Origin: Rhynchopus euleeides
Taxonomy: Eukaryota; Euglenozoa; Diplonemea; Diplonemida; Diplonemidae
DNA: 64,000 bases
Assembly (NCBI GenBank): GCA_963210315.1
Contig: OY723241.1
Coordinates: 1,798,001-1,862,000, forward strand
Direction: 5' to 3'
Below, piece by piece: positions 19,204 through 28,713 of the stretch; the first letter of the stretch is position 1, and each line of letters opens with the position of its first letter. The notes below the pieces were generated by a model. The model searched no databases and was not told the DNA's origin. It saw only the letters and a list, made by a program, of their open reading frames with translations. A program made the position numbers and the translations under genes.

Positions 19204-22200
19204 CTACGTCACAGCGGAGGCCCCACTCGGGTTAGAGTGTGGGGCCAACTCAGTGCCACTCCGGGGAGGAGGGCGTGCAGCATAGCCAGCGTGGTGTGTG
19301 TGGCAGCAATGTGTTAGTGATTTGCCATCGCTGTAGCAGTCACCGCATCGGTCCATGCTGTGGCGTTTGCAGAAGCCCATAGTGACCGGGAGCCCGTCCC
19401 CCTCTTTGTGGTGGTTGCGGCAGCACACCTCCTCTGGGAGGCGTCGCTTTTGGCATGCCGAGCAACGGGGCTTCCAATGCAACTTGCAGGCAAGCACCTT
19501 TGCGTTCCTCCTGGCACCAGGGGGGGCAGTACGGGGGGCAGCGCCCCTCCGCTCCCATGGGCGTCCCACCCGGCTGTTGGCCTGCCGACCGCGCGCCGCC
19601 CACTGCTGGGCCGGCTGCTGCCAGCCCTCTGGGTAGTGCGGCTGTGGGGCGAAGGTGGCGGCCCACGCCATTCCGCGGTCATGGAATACCGTATCTTGCC
19701 GGCTGTGGACTGGCTCAGCCAGGTGTGCTTGGAGGCTGCGCATCACCGATTCAGTGGCAGGGTTCAGTTGGGCCCTCCTCGACAGGCCCGCCGCCACAGT
19801 TCCGCCGAGAGCCGTGAGGACCGTTGAGTTGGCAGCATGACCGCAATGCCAGGGCCCTTTGCCCACTTTCGTCACCATACTGCAGAGTCCTTTCAGCGAG
19901 GCGGCTTTCCCTAGGATACTGCTCTGGAACACCGTGAGGTCCTGCTGGAGCTTCTGCCGCGAGGCCCCCAGCCTTTCAGCCTCATCCATCGCGGCGTTGC
20001 TGAGGGCGTCAGCATCGGTGTTGGATTCCCTCTTCACATGCTCATACGTGAGAGTGAACCTCGGTTGGAGGTCCGCAGCCAGCGCGGACGTGCTGAGGAA
20101 AAGAGGACGGAGGGCGGCATCCCGGCACAGGGATTCCCCTCGGAGCTGCCGCAGCACCACCTGGGAGTCGCCTCGCACTGTGACTGGGCCCTCAGGGGCA
20201 TCGCCCCTCTCGAGGAGGCGCAGGCCTGCTCGTAGCGCCTCGTACTCAGCAATGTTGTTGCTACGCACGTTCAGCAGCGGGAGCACTTTCTCTGAGACCT
20301 TGCAGCCGTCTTGGTACAGCACCGCCCCTGCCCCCGCCACAGCGAAGGGGGTGCCGTTGTCGCGCGCGCCACCGTCAAAGTACAGGGTGAGCCCCGGGGC
20401 CGTGTCTGCAGGAATGCGCGGGCGGGCCTCCCTCGCACCCTTCTTATTCGGGTCCACGTGGGTAGGGGGGCGGATGCGGCGTGTCACGGTGTCTGGGAGG
20501 GTGAGGCCCGTCGACAGCTCGAAGTCCACGGCTAGCTCCATCAGGGTCACAGTTTGCTCACCCCCCTGCGGTCCCCACTTCAGGCCCCTTAGCCAGTCGC
20601 AGAGAGCCACCCACATGCCTGGGGGCCGCTTGCCCCACGTCTGCTTGACTTCGGATGGCGCCAGTGCAGGGATGCAGGCACTCTCGGGGGTGGGGGTGCT
20701 CCACTCCCAGGGGTAGACTGTAGTGCGGTGGTGGCGTACAGAGCGGTCGAGCAGCCCGTCCTTCTCCTGTCGCGCCGCCAAGACTGCGATGAAGTAGCGG
20801 TGCAGCTGCGCCACGGTGGTGATTCTGTCAGCAAAAGACATGGGCAGCGGCTGCTCGTTCTCCGGAACGCCGTATCTGTACACGGGCGCTACCCCACACT
20901 GCGCCAGGCATGCCGGCCAGGCAGTTCGGTCCCTCGCTGCTACGGGGTGTTTCTGGCGGACCGGCTCCCATGCCGCGCAGTCCCACCATAGGTGCGACAC
21001 CGTCTCCGGGGCCCCAGCTGTGCAGTACCGGCACACCTCCCCCAGGCCCGTGCGCCCTCGGGCAGGCACCGCCCCTGCAATGACAGAGCGGAGGAGGCCT
21101 CGCTGGTATCCCGTAATTGCGGCGCCCTCCCCCTCCAGGACGCAACGTGTCACCCTTCCGTCAATGCCGTGCTCTGCTCCTTGGAAGTCCTCTCTGCGTT
21201 CAGCCAGCTTCCCCGCCGTGGCGTTTCGCAGGGTTTGGCGGAGGTCGTGCGCGAAGATCGCCCAGGCGCTCGGCGTTGCTGCAACAGGGTCGAAGGTGAC
21301 AGCGCGACCAGCCTCGTCCGTGTAGGCCAGGGTGGTCGCCGTACTCCAGCGCCATCCTATCCCTTGCAGGGCAGCCCAGAAGAGCGCAAGGGGGCCTGTC
21401 CCCTCAAGCCTCTCTTTGCTCCCCCATGCTTCCTCGGACAGCACCCTGCTGTGGCCCCACTTTTTGATCTGCTTGGCCCACGTGGTGATCTGCCGGTAGG
21501 GAGGAGCGATAGCGGGGTCCACCCGGTGCGCCTGATGGAGGACACACAGCACGATCTCTTGCGCTCTGCGTGGTGGGCCAGACCAGAGCGCGGCGACGAA
21601 GAGGCCCCTCCATCGCCTGATGGCCTTGCTGTCCCAACGAGTTACGAGGGCATCGTAATACAGCCGTGCCCCCGCCGTCATCGCAGCCGCCTGCCCTTTC
21701 CATTGCACCGGCAGGGGCAGCGCTGAGGTTCTGCGGAGGTTCTGCTGCGCCCCCTCTTTCCGACGGGCGATGCGCTCGGACTGGGGCGCTGTGCGCCCTT
21801 CCCTGATCAGGCGCGCGTGCAGCATGGCCCCGAGACAGTCAAAGCTGTTGCGTTGCCGGAGGGGAGTGGCCTCGCCGTCCCTCGCCCGGTACATGATCCG
21901 GAGCGGCCCGGGGGATGTTGAGAACACGTGGGACTTAATTTCTGCGCAAATAGCCATCCCGGTGTCGTGAGAGAAATCCGCAGAGTCGTTCACCACCTCT
22001 TGTAGGACCTCCGGACTGGAGGCTGTGGCGTACACATCGTCGACGAAGGATAGCGCCCTCGTGTCCTGCCGGTGTTCGACCATCCGCATCCACACACCCA
22101 CCAGCACGTTAATCAGCACGACACTGATGGGGCAGCCCTGCATGATGCCGTTGGTAGGCAGGAAGCCTTCTCCGATGGTGCCACTCGCCCGGAAGTGCCG

Positions 22201-25200
22201 CTGCATCGTCCTGTACGCTGCTCGCAGGGTGCGCAGGACACGGGTGTCGAATCCGAGCTCCGCAGCCAGGCGGAAGGTGAGGTCGATAGGCACCGTGTCG
22301 AAGCACTTCTTGAAGTCAAGGGCGACTCCGTGCAGCGGTCGCCCCGTGAGGTGGGCCTCTTCGATGCGTGCCGCCAGGTGCCAGATGAGGTCCTCTGCAC
22401 CGTGGCCAGGCCGGCAGCCGTGCAGGTCCTCCGGTGCGATGGTCTCCAACCACTTCAGTGCCGGTTTCACCCGGATCGCTGCCCACACTCTATACAGCAC
22501 AGGGGTGATACTGATGGGGCGCTGCGATAGAGGCTCGCCTGAGCTGCCAGGCTTGGGGATGAGGCAGATCATGGCATGCATTAACTGTTCCGGCCACTCG
22601 CCCGATCGTTCGACCTCGTTGAACACCTCCGCAAAGAGCTTGAGGAGTTCGTGTGGGAGTTGTCTCAGTTCGTGGACCCTCCAGCCGTGCAGGCCCGGTG
22701 AGGTGGACGTGGACATCTTGGCCAGGGCCTTCCCGACGTCTTCTGCTGTGATGGTCTTGCACTCCATGTCAGCCGTCTCGGGGAGAAAGCGGAGGTATCT
22801 CTGGCGGAAGGTGTCCCACCGGGGCTCGGGCGTTGTCGCGTACTTGCGGAAATATCCCCCCCACGCCGTGTCGCTTCTCAGCAGCTCGTCCGCCTCCTTG
22901 GGGCAGGCCGTGAAGGACCCATCTTCGCGCCGCATGAAGGTGGCTGGGGCGCAGAAACGATCTGCGAGGTACGCAAACACCTGCCCTGCCTCGTATGTCC
23001 AAGCCTTCTGCATCCTCGCCTTCCAGGTGCGGATTCTCGCTTCGCGGAGCCTGTCAAACATGCCCCTCTGCGACCCCTCCAAGACGATGAGGGCCTGCTC
23101 CAGAATCTCCAGGTCTGGCAGCTGCGAGGTTGTGTTCGCCAGCGCCGCTTGCAGCCCCTGGGGGAGGCCGCCCTCCCTTAGGCGCTTCTTCGCGGCGTTC
23201 CAGGCGTGCTCCTCCCCGTTCGTGAGGCCGTATGGTTTTTCTGCCTGCAGGCGTTTGAGGCCTTCTTTGACCAGGCATCGAATGTTCCCTAGCAGCCCGT
23301 CCTTCGCCCGGGTGTTCATGTCTCCTGCCCCCCGTGCAGAAGCGGGATGGTGCTTGGTAGCCGTCCGCGACCACTGCATACGGTAGCCCTCCGCCCTGCC
23401 CGTGTAGGCCGCTTCCTGTCTCTCCAGGTGGCCCACATGGACACGCTTCAGGAAGCGCTCGCCGCAGGTGGAAGCTCGGTGGAGGAGCTGCGCGGCCGTC
23501 GCTCCGTGACGTAGTTCCCCCTCTGCTAGTACGTCCTGCATCACCCCTCTTGCTGCAGCGTCCCCCAGCTTGGGCTTGCCCGCAGGGAAAGGGGTGGGGA
23601 GGATGCAGATCTTTTTGGGGCGGCGGAAGGCAGTGAGGTCCAGATCGACGAAGAGCGGGCAGTGTGTGGGTATGTTGTAGTCTCCCCGCTTTGCCACCTC
23701 GACTCGACGCAGTGCCGGCGCTGCGCAGGGGTTCATTAGGCAGATGTCCAGCCGGGTGCCGTTCTCCGATGCCCAGCAGGTGTTCTGCACTCTCTGCTGT
23801 GCGAGGTCCGCATGCGTCGTCGCCGCGTCGACCCAGCCGCCCACCCGGCACGCCTGGGACAGGACAGCGCTGGTTTCTGGGTTGGTGTTCAGGTCCCCCA
23901 TCAGCAGGACGGGCACCTGTCCCAAGCCAGCTGCGTGATCGAGCGTCTCTTGCAGGAGGGCTTCCCGCTGTTCGCCCACTTCGGACCCCGAGTGACCGTA
24001 GACGCACAGGATGTGAAGAGCCGTTTTGCCGTCTCCAATCGCTAGCACGACGTGTACCATGCGGGTGCTGTCGTAGAGCTTCTTTTCCTGCGTGGTCTTC
24101 GGCTGCACCACCTGTGCGACCAGGCCCTCCTTCACCATGACAGCCACGCCCCCGGGCTTCGTTTGTTCGCGGCCGTTCGCGCCTGCGACCCTGGGCATGC
24201 CCTTGCCCCAGTGCATAGCCCAGCCGTGGGCTGCGAAGTAGCCATTGTGCGTGCCCTTGCTCGGGTCCGGCGTACGAGTTTCCTGCAGGGCCACAACATC
24301 CGCCTTCAGTCCCGCCACGTCGCCGAGGTGCGTTTGCAGCGACGTTACGTTAGCTGTCGCCACCCTGAGCACTCCGGGCGATGATAATTGGTGTGCAGGG
24401 CGCCTCAATCGCCGCAGGGGCGGCGGCGCCGTGGGTCCTTGGCTGGCTGAAGGTGCGCGCGCCCCGCCTGCAGCGGCTGGGGCGGGCGTGGGAAGATCTG
24501 CAGGGATAGTCCACTGGTTTGCCGGCGTCGCAGCTAGCTCCCGGGCCAGGCTCAGGGGAAGGCGAAGCACATCGTAGTGGAAGGGCCTCCACGTAAGCCC
24601 CAGCACCTTGGCACCCTTCCCACACCGGGTCATGTATTGCTTGCTGTTGGAGGCGAGCAGCCACACCTGCGCATCCAGGACTTCTGCCGCAACCCGAAGT
24701 GTGGCCGCGTCCCCGTATGTCCCTAGACGCGTCTGTCTCTCGATGTAGTCGTCGTAGGATGCAGGAGCTTGCGGGTCGTCGTGGTCAGGCACGTACGAGG
24801 CCCTGCGCTCTGCGTCTTGCCGCATGGATGTCGCCACCGCTGCACGCAACCCTTCTGCTGTCCACTCCGCGCACTGCTCTGCAAGGCCGGCGTACTGACA
24901 GTTGCCATCCTTAGGCACTGGTACCCGGAGCGCCATCAGTCTCCTTGCAGCCTGCGTCAGCCACTGCTCGTCCTGCTCTATGGTGGAGGGGGAGTACTCC
25001 TGTCCCCCCCCACGGAGGGGCCGGGGTTCTCCTGCCCCTGACGCCACATCTACGGGGTTCCAGCTCTCCGGGGCCGTTGTCTGGGTATCTCCTGCCCACA
25101 CGGCGGCTCGGCTGGGTCTAGGTGGGGTTGGGGGCGATGTTGGGGTTGGGGTTCTATTTGGTGTTCTATTTGGAGGTGTTTGTGTCGGCCCCGAGACCTC

Positions 25201-25302
25201 CTGTTTCTCGGGGTGGGGCGCGGCTGGGGGCCCGGCGGCAAGTGTGCATCGTCCCCAGACATGGTCGGCACCCCGGCCAGGGGGAACATCGATCGCTTGC
25301 AC
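19204..25302 (-). CDS. LINE ORF2: OTU-APE-RT-RNase H polyprotein
   Basis: The open frame of 2,032 codons begins at a GTG; the first in-frame ATG is codon 123. OTU: KDGNCQY with Cys135 and FHYDVL with His242. APE endonuclease: about 311-555, with Asn318, Glu341 (LQET), MGDLNTN (Asp470, Asn472), TRLDI (Asp519) and PTHCPL (His547). Reverse transcriptase: about 860-1170, with LIPKPGSSGE, RPISITPVLYRVW, LDFKKCFDTV (Asp996), MQGCPIS and FVDDV (1086-1089). Zinc finger of zf-RVT type: 1424-1442 (CRYC, H, C). RNase H: about 1636-1775, with YFDGG (Asp1643), NIAEYEAL (Glu1686), GDSQ (Asp1712) and NTDADALSNAA (last Asp). The last 80 residues have repeated Cys/His motifs (CKLHWKPRCSACQ, CRNHH, CKRHSMDRCGDC, CCHTHH), likely a nucleic-acid-binding domain. 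The enzyme would nick target DNA and prime reverse transcription there. Confidence 0.9.
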   Translation of the reverse strand: MQAIDVPPGRGADHVWGRCTLAAGPPAAPHPEKQEVSGPTQTPPNRTPNRTPTPTSPPTPPRPSRAAVWAGDTQTTAPESWNPVDVASGAGEPRPLRGGGQEYSPSTIEQDEQWLTQAARRLMALRVPVPKDGNCQYAGLAEQCAEWTAEGLRAAVATSMRQDAERRASYVPDHDDPQAPASYDDYIERQTRLGTYGDAATLRVAAEVLDAQVWLLASNSKQYMTRCGKGAKVLGLTWRPFHYDVLRLPLSLARELAATPANQWTIPADLPTPAPAAAGGARAPSASQGPTAPPPLRRLRRPAHQLSSPGVLRVATANVTSLQTHLGDVAGLKADVVALQETRTPDPSKGTHNGYFAAHGWAMHWGKGMPRVAGANGREQTKPGGVAVMVKEGLVAQVVQPKTTQEKKLYDSTRMVHVVLAIGDGKTALHILCVYGHSGSEVGEQREALLQETLDHAAGLGQVPVLLMGDLNTNPETSAVLSQACRVGGWVDAATTHADLAQQRVQNTCWASENGTRLDICLMNPCAAPALRRVEVAKRGDYNIPTHCPLFVDLDLTAFRRPKKICILPTPFPAGKPKLGDAAARGVMQDVLAEGELRHGATAAQLLHRASTCGERFLKRVHVGHLERQEAAYTGRAEGYRMQWSRTATKHHPASARGAGDMNTRAKDGLLGNIRCLVKEGLKRLQAEKPYGLTNGEEHAWNAAKKRLREGGLPQGLQAALANTTSQLPDLEILEQALIVLEGSQRGMFDRLREARIRTWKARMQKAWTYEAGQVFAYLADRFCAPATFMRREDGSFTACPKEADELLRSDTAWGGYFRKYATTPEPRWDTFRQRYLRFLPETADMECKTITAEDVGKALAKMSTSTSPGLHGWRVHELRQLPHELLKLFAEVFNEVERSGEWPEQLMHAMICLIPKPGSSGEPLSQRPISITPVLYRVWAAIRVKPALKWLETIAPEDLHGCRPGHGAEDLIWHLAARIEEAHLTGRPLHGVALDFKKCFDTVPIDLTFRLAAELGFDTRVLRTLRAAYRTMQRHFRASGTIGEGFLPTNGIMQGCPISVVLINVLVGVWMRMVEHRQDTRALSFVDDVYATASSPEVLQEVVNDSADFSHDTGMAICAEIKSHVFSTSPGPLRIMYRARDGEATPLRQRNSFDCLGAMLHARLIREGRTAPQSERIARRKEGAQQNLRRTSALPLPVQWKGQAAAMTAGARLYYDALVTRWDSKAIRRWRGLFVAALWSGPPRRAQEIVLCVLHQAHRVDPAIAPPYRQITTWAKQIKKWGHSRVLSEEAWGSKERLEGTGPLALFWAALQGIGWRWSTATTLAYTDEAGRAVTFDPVAATPSAWAIFAHDLRQTLRNATAGKLAERREDFQGAEHGIDGRVTRCVLEGEGAAITGYQRGLLRSVIAGAVPARGRTGLGEVCRYCTAGAPETVSHLWWDCAAWEPVRQKHPVAARDRTAWPACLAQCGVAPVYRYGVPENEQPLPMSFADRITTVAQLHRYFIAVLAARQEKDGLLDRSVRHHRTTVYPWEWSTPTPESACIPALAPSEVKQTWGKRPPGMWVALCDWLRGLKWGPQGGEQTVTLMELAVDFELSTGLTLPDTVTRRIRPPTHVDPNKKGAREARPRIPADTAPGLTLYFDGGARDNGTPFAVAGAGAVLYQDGCKVSEKVLPLLNVRSNNIAEYEALRAGLRLLERGDAPEGPVTVRGDSQVVLRQLRGESLCRDAALRPLFLSTSALAADLQPRFTLTYEHVKRESNTDADALSNAAMDEAERLGASRQKLQQDLTVFQSSILGKAASLKGLCSMVTKVGKGPWHCGHAANSTVLTALGGTVAAGLSRRAQLNPATESVMRSLQAHLAEPVHSRQDTVFHDRGMAWAATFAPQPHYPEGWQQPAQQWAARGRQANSRVGRPWERRGAAPRTAPPGARRNAKVLACKLHWKPRCSACQKRRLPEEVCCRNHHKEGDGLPVTMGFCKRHSMDRCGDCYSDGKSLTHCCHTHHAGYAARPPPRSGTELAPHSNPSGASAVT

Positions 25303-25335
25303 GGGTCCTCCCCGCTGGCCGGGATGCCCGCCCCC

Positions 25336-27720
25336 CTACTCCTCCTCTTGCTTCTGCGGGTAGGGAGTAAGGCGGTTGGAGCGGGGCCTCAGATACGCCG
25401 TGATGGAGGCCTGCCTGACCCTCCCGTTCCTGCTGGCTCCCGCCTCCCTACCCGGTGGGGCCTTATCCCCGGCATCCGCCGTGGGCGCTAGGTCTCTGAG
25501 AGGTGGGGCCGGCGGGGCGGGCTGGGCAGGCGGCGCCGGTGCTGCCGGCGGCACTGCTGCTGGCTGCGCAGGGGTAGGGGCAGCGTTCGCTGTTGCTGGT
25601 GTCTCGGGTGCCACGGGTGTCACTGGTTTGCTGTGTGAGTCCCCGGGCGGGGCAGGGGTGGAGGTGGAGGTGGAGGTGGTGGTGGAGGAGGAAGGGGTGG
25701 TGGCGGCGGCTGGGGGCGCTGGCGGGGCATCCATAGCCGGACCGGCCGCGGGCTTCGGCGGTGCCTTGCCCTTCGCCCCCTTGGACCCACTCCGCCCTCT
25801 CGTGTCGATGCCTAACTCCCGCTTCACCGTGCTTAGCATCTCCTGATGCTGCCGCTTCCGGCCCTCCTCTGCGTCGCGCACCCCCTCCAACAGTCCCTGC
25901 CAGCTCTGTCCGAGCTCGCTGGCCTGCTGTGACAGCTGGCGCTGCACCTTCTCGCCCTCCTCCCTTCCGGCCTGTTGGAGGCGCACCATCTGCGCTTCGC
26001 AGGCCTCCCGCAGCTCCCCACACACCTCGTCCAGCCGGCCCTGGAGGCGTGCCCCCTGCTCCACGGACGCCTGCGCCGACAGCTGCTGGGCGGCCGTGGC
26101 TTCCTTGCGCTGGGCTTCGCAGGAGGCCCGCAGGTCCTTCACCGCGACACCCAGGCGTTCCGTCTGCAGCCGCAGGTCGCACACCACGGCTTCCCCCTGC
26201 TGCGCCTCCCACGACTTGCGCAGCTCTGCCACCGCGGCGTCGAGGCGTCGCTGCTCCAGCGCGCGCTGGGCCTCGAGGTCCGCGCGGACCTTGTCGACCT
26301 CCGCTTGGAGCTGCAGCGCCTGGAGGTGGGACAGGGGCTCCTGCTGACCCGCTGTTCCCTGCAGGCCTAGCATGGCCTTGCGCGCCTCGTGCAGGTCGGC
26401 TGCGAGGCCGTCCCGTTCCACCTGCGCCTGGCGGATCTGGGCGTCCCGCTGCGCAAGCTGGCCCCGCATGTCGTCTTCGAGGGCCTTGCGGCTGGCTTCC
26501 CAGCCCTTCCGCGCCGTAGCCATCTCTGCCGCGTGCGCACGGCCCTGCTCTTCCAGGCGGCTACCCATGCTGGCGAGCTCGGTCGCCACCCGCTGCAGGT
26601 CGGCGCCTGCTGCCGCCCCTTTCGCCCCCTGCTCCAGCACCCCGACCCGCTTGTGGAGGAGGGGGACGGCCTCGCCCAGCGACTGCTGGGCTTCTGCGAC
26701 CTTGGCAAGGGACCCCTCCTGCCTCCGGAGGTGCACCTTCACTTCCTTCAGCTCCCGCGCTGCTTCCTGCGTGGGGGCGGTGGCGGGGGGGGAGGCGGGT
26801 TTGCGCTCTTGGAGGCGCTGCAGCAGGGTCGCCTGCTCCTCAAGCCGCTGCTCCTGGCGGCCGAGGCGATCCCCCACACGCTGCACGTGCAGCCCGTGCT
26901 CCTGCGCCTGGGAACCCAGCAGTTCCTGCAGCTGCGACACCTGCTGCGACGCCTGCTCAGCTAGGTTGTTGTGACCCAGCTGCAACTGCCCCACCTGCTC
27001 CTCCAACTGCTGGCGACGCGCGTCCTGCTCCTGCAGTAGGCGGCGCAGACCCAGCATCTCGGATTGCCAGGCCACACCATCACCCGCGGCGGTGTCGGGG
27101 GCGGTCGGCGCGGGGTCGTGGCCGAGCTCCCTCAGGCTCCCGGCGATCTTCTCCAGGTCCTTCTGGAGCCTGGTCACCCGCTGTTGCGCCTGCTGGGCGT
27201 GCTCCTTTGCTGCTGCTGCCGCACCGCCGCCTCGCCCGGTCCGTCCTACGGCGCCACTGGCCTGCGACTTCGCGGCCCTTCCCGCTCTCGCTGCGTCGGC
27301 GCGCTCCGCCTGGAGCCTCTCGCTGACGCTATCGTAGCGCCGCTTCAGGCGGGCTACATCCTCGGCCTTTTTCTTCGCGGCCGCCTCCTGCTGCTTCTGC
27401 TCCTCGAGGAGCAGCGTGTCCGTCAGGACCACCTCCTTCCCGTTGACCGTGAGGGTCCATGTGGGGGGGGAGCCGTGGGTGGGGGGGCGCTCGGCGGCGA
27501 GGACGGCGACGCCACCCTCTAATCCGTCCAGCACCGCATCCCAGTGGAGGTGCTGGAGGATGGCGCGCACGTGGGTGGCGCCGTAGAGGGGGGGGAGGGG
27601 CTGGAGCTCGTATCTGCGAGGCTCTGTAAATTCGAGGGGGGGCAGGGGGGCGGCCTGTTGGCCACCGGCCTGGGGACCGGTGTTACCGGAGGAGACCCCG
27701 TGGAGGTCGGCCTGTGACAT
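25336..27720 (-). CDS. LINE ORF1: coiled-coil protein
   Basis: From the first ATG (27720, MSQADLHG) the product is 794 residues. A short N-terminal module (about 30-100, with HVRAILQHLHWDAVLDGLEG) precedes a very long Gln/Ala/Glu/Arg-rich coiled coil (about 105-640) with heptad-like spacing of Leu and Val. A Pro/Ala/Thr/Ser-rich segment (about 650-750) and a basic tail ending in QKQEEE follow. The tail has RQASITAYLRP (about 769-779), which resembles a PCNA-binding box. ORF1 proteins of LINEs typically bind the element RNA and trimerise through a coiled coil; here that role is inferred from position and structure. ORF1 and ORF2 share one reading frame and are separated by a single TAG plus 11 codons. 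The open frame extends upstream of 27720 without another ATG. Confidence 0.8.
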   Translation of the reverse strand: MSQADLHGVSSGNTGPQAGGQQAAPLPPLEFTEPRRYELQPLPPLYGATHVRAILQHLHWDAVLDGLEGGVAVLAAERPPTHGSPPTWTLTVNGKEVVLTDTLLLEEQKQQEAAAKKKAEDVARLKRRYDSVSERLQAERADAARAGRAAKSQASGAVGRTGRGGGAAAAAKEHAQQAQQRVTRLQKDLEKIAGSLRELGHDPAPTAPDTAAGDGVAWQSEMLGLRRLLQEQDARRQQLEEQVGQLQLGHNNLAEQASQQVSQLQELLGSQAQEHGLHVQRVGDRLGRQEQRLEEQATLLQRLQERKPASPPATAPTQEAARELKEVKVHLRRQEGSLAKVAEAQQSLGEAVPLLHKRVGVLEQGAKGAAAGADLQRVATELASMGSRLEEQGRAHAAEMATARKGWEASRKALEDDMRGQLAQRDAQIRQAQVERDGLAADLHEARKAMLGLQGTAGQQEPLSHLQALQLQAEVDKVRADLEAQRALEQRRLDAAVAELRKSWEAQQGEAVVCDLRLQTERLGVAVKDLRASCEAQRKEATAAQQLSAQASVEQGARLQGRLDEVCGELREACEAQMVRLQQAGREEGEKVQRQLSQQASELGQSWQGLLEGVRDAEEGRKRQHQEMLSTVKRELGIDTRGRSGSKGAKGKAPPKPAAGPAMDAPPAPPAAATTPSSSTTTSTSTSTPAPPGDSHSKPVTPVAPETPATANAAPTPAQPAAVPPAAPAPPAQPAPPAPPLRDLAPTADAGDKAPPGREAGASRNGRVRQASITAYLRPRSNRLTPYPQKQEEE

Positions 27721-28713
27721 TCTGCCCGTGTATCCCTCTCTCCTCCAGGGTGTGTGTGTGTGTGGTGCAAGGTGCTGTGCTCGCAAGCCTTAGTTGGTTT
27801 GCTGGGGCGCACTGCTGAGAATCAGGTTTGGGAGTCCGGTGGCCTTACAACTCAGCAGTGGTGGGGTGGGGAGGGGGGAGGTGATGTTGCCGGCAGAGGC
27901 ACCCCCTTCCGGGGGTCAGGCAAGTCGTGTTGGTCTTGATTGCGCTCCTGGGGGTGTCTTCTTTTGCACGTGTTCTTACGGGGGCGTTTCTGTCACGGGC
28001 CTGGCGCTGCCACATGAGATGTGATGAACGGCATTCTATTGCGGGGCGGGTTGTGTTGTGTAGTTGTGTTACGCACACAACACCACCCCTGTGTACAAAC
28101 CAAAAGGGGAGGTGCAACTATTTTGTGAACCGCGCAGTGGCGCCGAATCAACTTTGCAGGACCCATTCACTCACCGTGTTTCACATGCGCCCTTTCCCCG
28201 TTACACGCAGGCGAGGTGGGTGTGGCGTGTGGCAGCACGCGCCAACGCCTCCCCGAGTTGCTTGCTTTGTTTTAAAAAGAACTGGCCAGCCCCATCACAC
28301 CGACCTGTGCTCTCTCCAAAAAAGGGCCTGCACACTTCCGCGTGCACTGCCCCGAATCAAGAAAACTAGACCCCCCCCCCCTCCCCCTTCGCCGACCCGT
28401 GAGACTTCCCGCATTGAAGCGCCAGCAGAGCACCCCCTGCCCATCCCCCCCACCCCTTCGGTGCGCCTGACGCATCCCAGGCCTGGCCACCTCCAGTATC
28501 GTTGCGGTAATCCCCCCATCCCCGTCCCCCATCCCAACCCCCTGCCGGCCCCTCCACCAACACCGCCAGACTGGGCTGAAGATCTCTGCCTAAAGGGCTG
28601 CCACCCCATCGGGGCGTGTGGGGTGTGGGGTGTAGCTGGAGGAGCTGCACGCGGGGGGGCGAGGGGCTCCGCCTGACGCAGCAACCCTTCTCTAATTGTG
28701 CCGCTGGGGTGCG
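27721..28713. other. Region between LINE ORF1 and MED18
   Basis: This probably includes the 5' untranslated region of the LINE (minus strand) and the upstream region of MED18 (plus strand). C runs lie at 28371-28385. No conserved coding sequence is seen; the 249-codon plus-strand frame 27927-28676 is low in complexity and lacks domains. Confidence 0.45.

Larger units (their letters stand above)
19204..27720 (-). mobile_element. Two-ORF LINE with OTU domain (RandI/Dualen-like)
   Basis: The element reads on the minus strand: ORF1 (27720-25336) and ORF2 (25302-19204). ORF2 holds OTU protease, APE-type endonuclease, reverse transcriptase, a C-x2-C-H-C finger, RNase H and a terminal Cys/His cluster. 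From family knowledge, APE plus RNase H plus an OTU-type cysteine protease is the make-up described for green-algal Dualen/RandI elements. I do not see the second, restriction-like endonuclease of that family, so it may be a relative. Both frames are uninterrupted and all catalytic residues I can check are present, so it looks recent. The untranslated ends are not resolved; no poly(A) tail is obvious below 19204. No terminal repeats are seen, as expected for a LINE. Confidence 0.85.

Noticed and set aside
22025-23386. 453-codon plus-strand frame over the LINE
   Set aside because: Antisense to the reverse transcriptase and linker regions of ORF2; no domain of its own.
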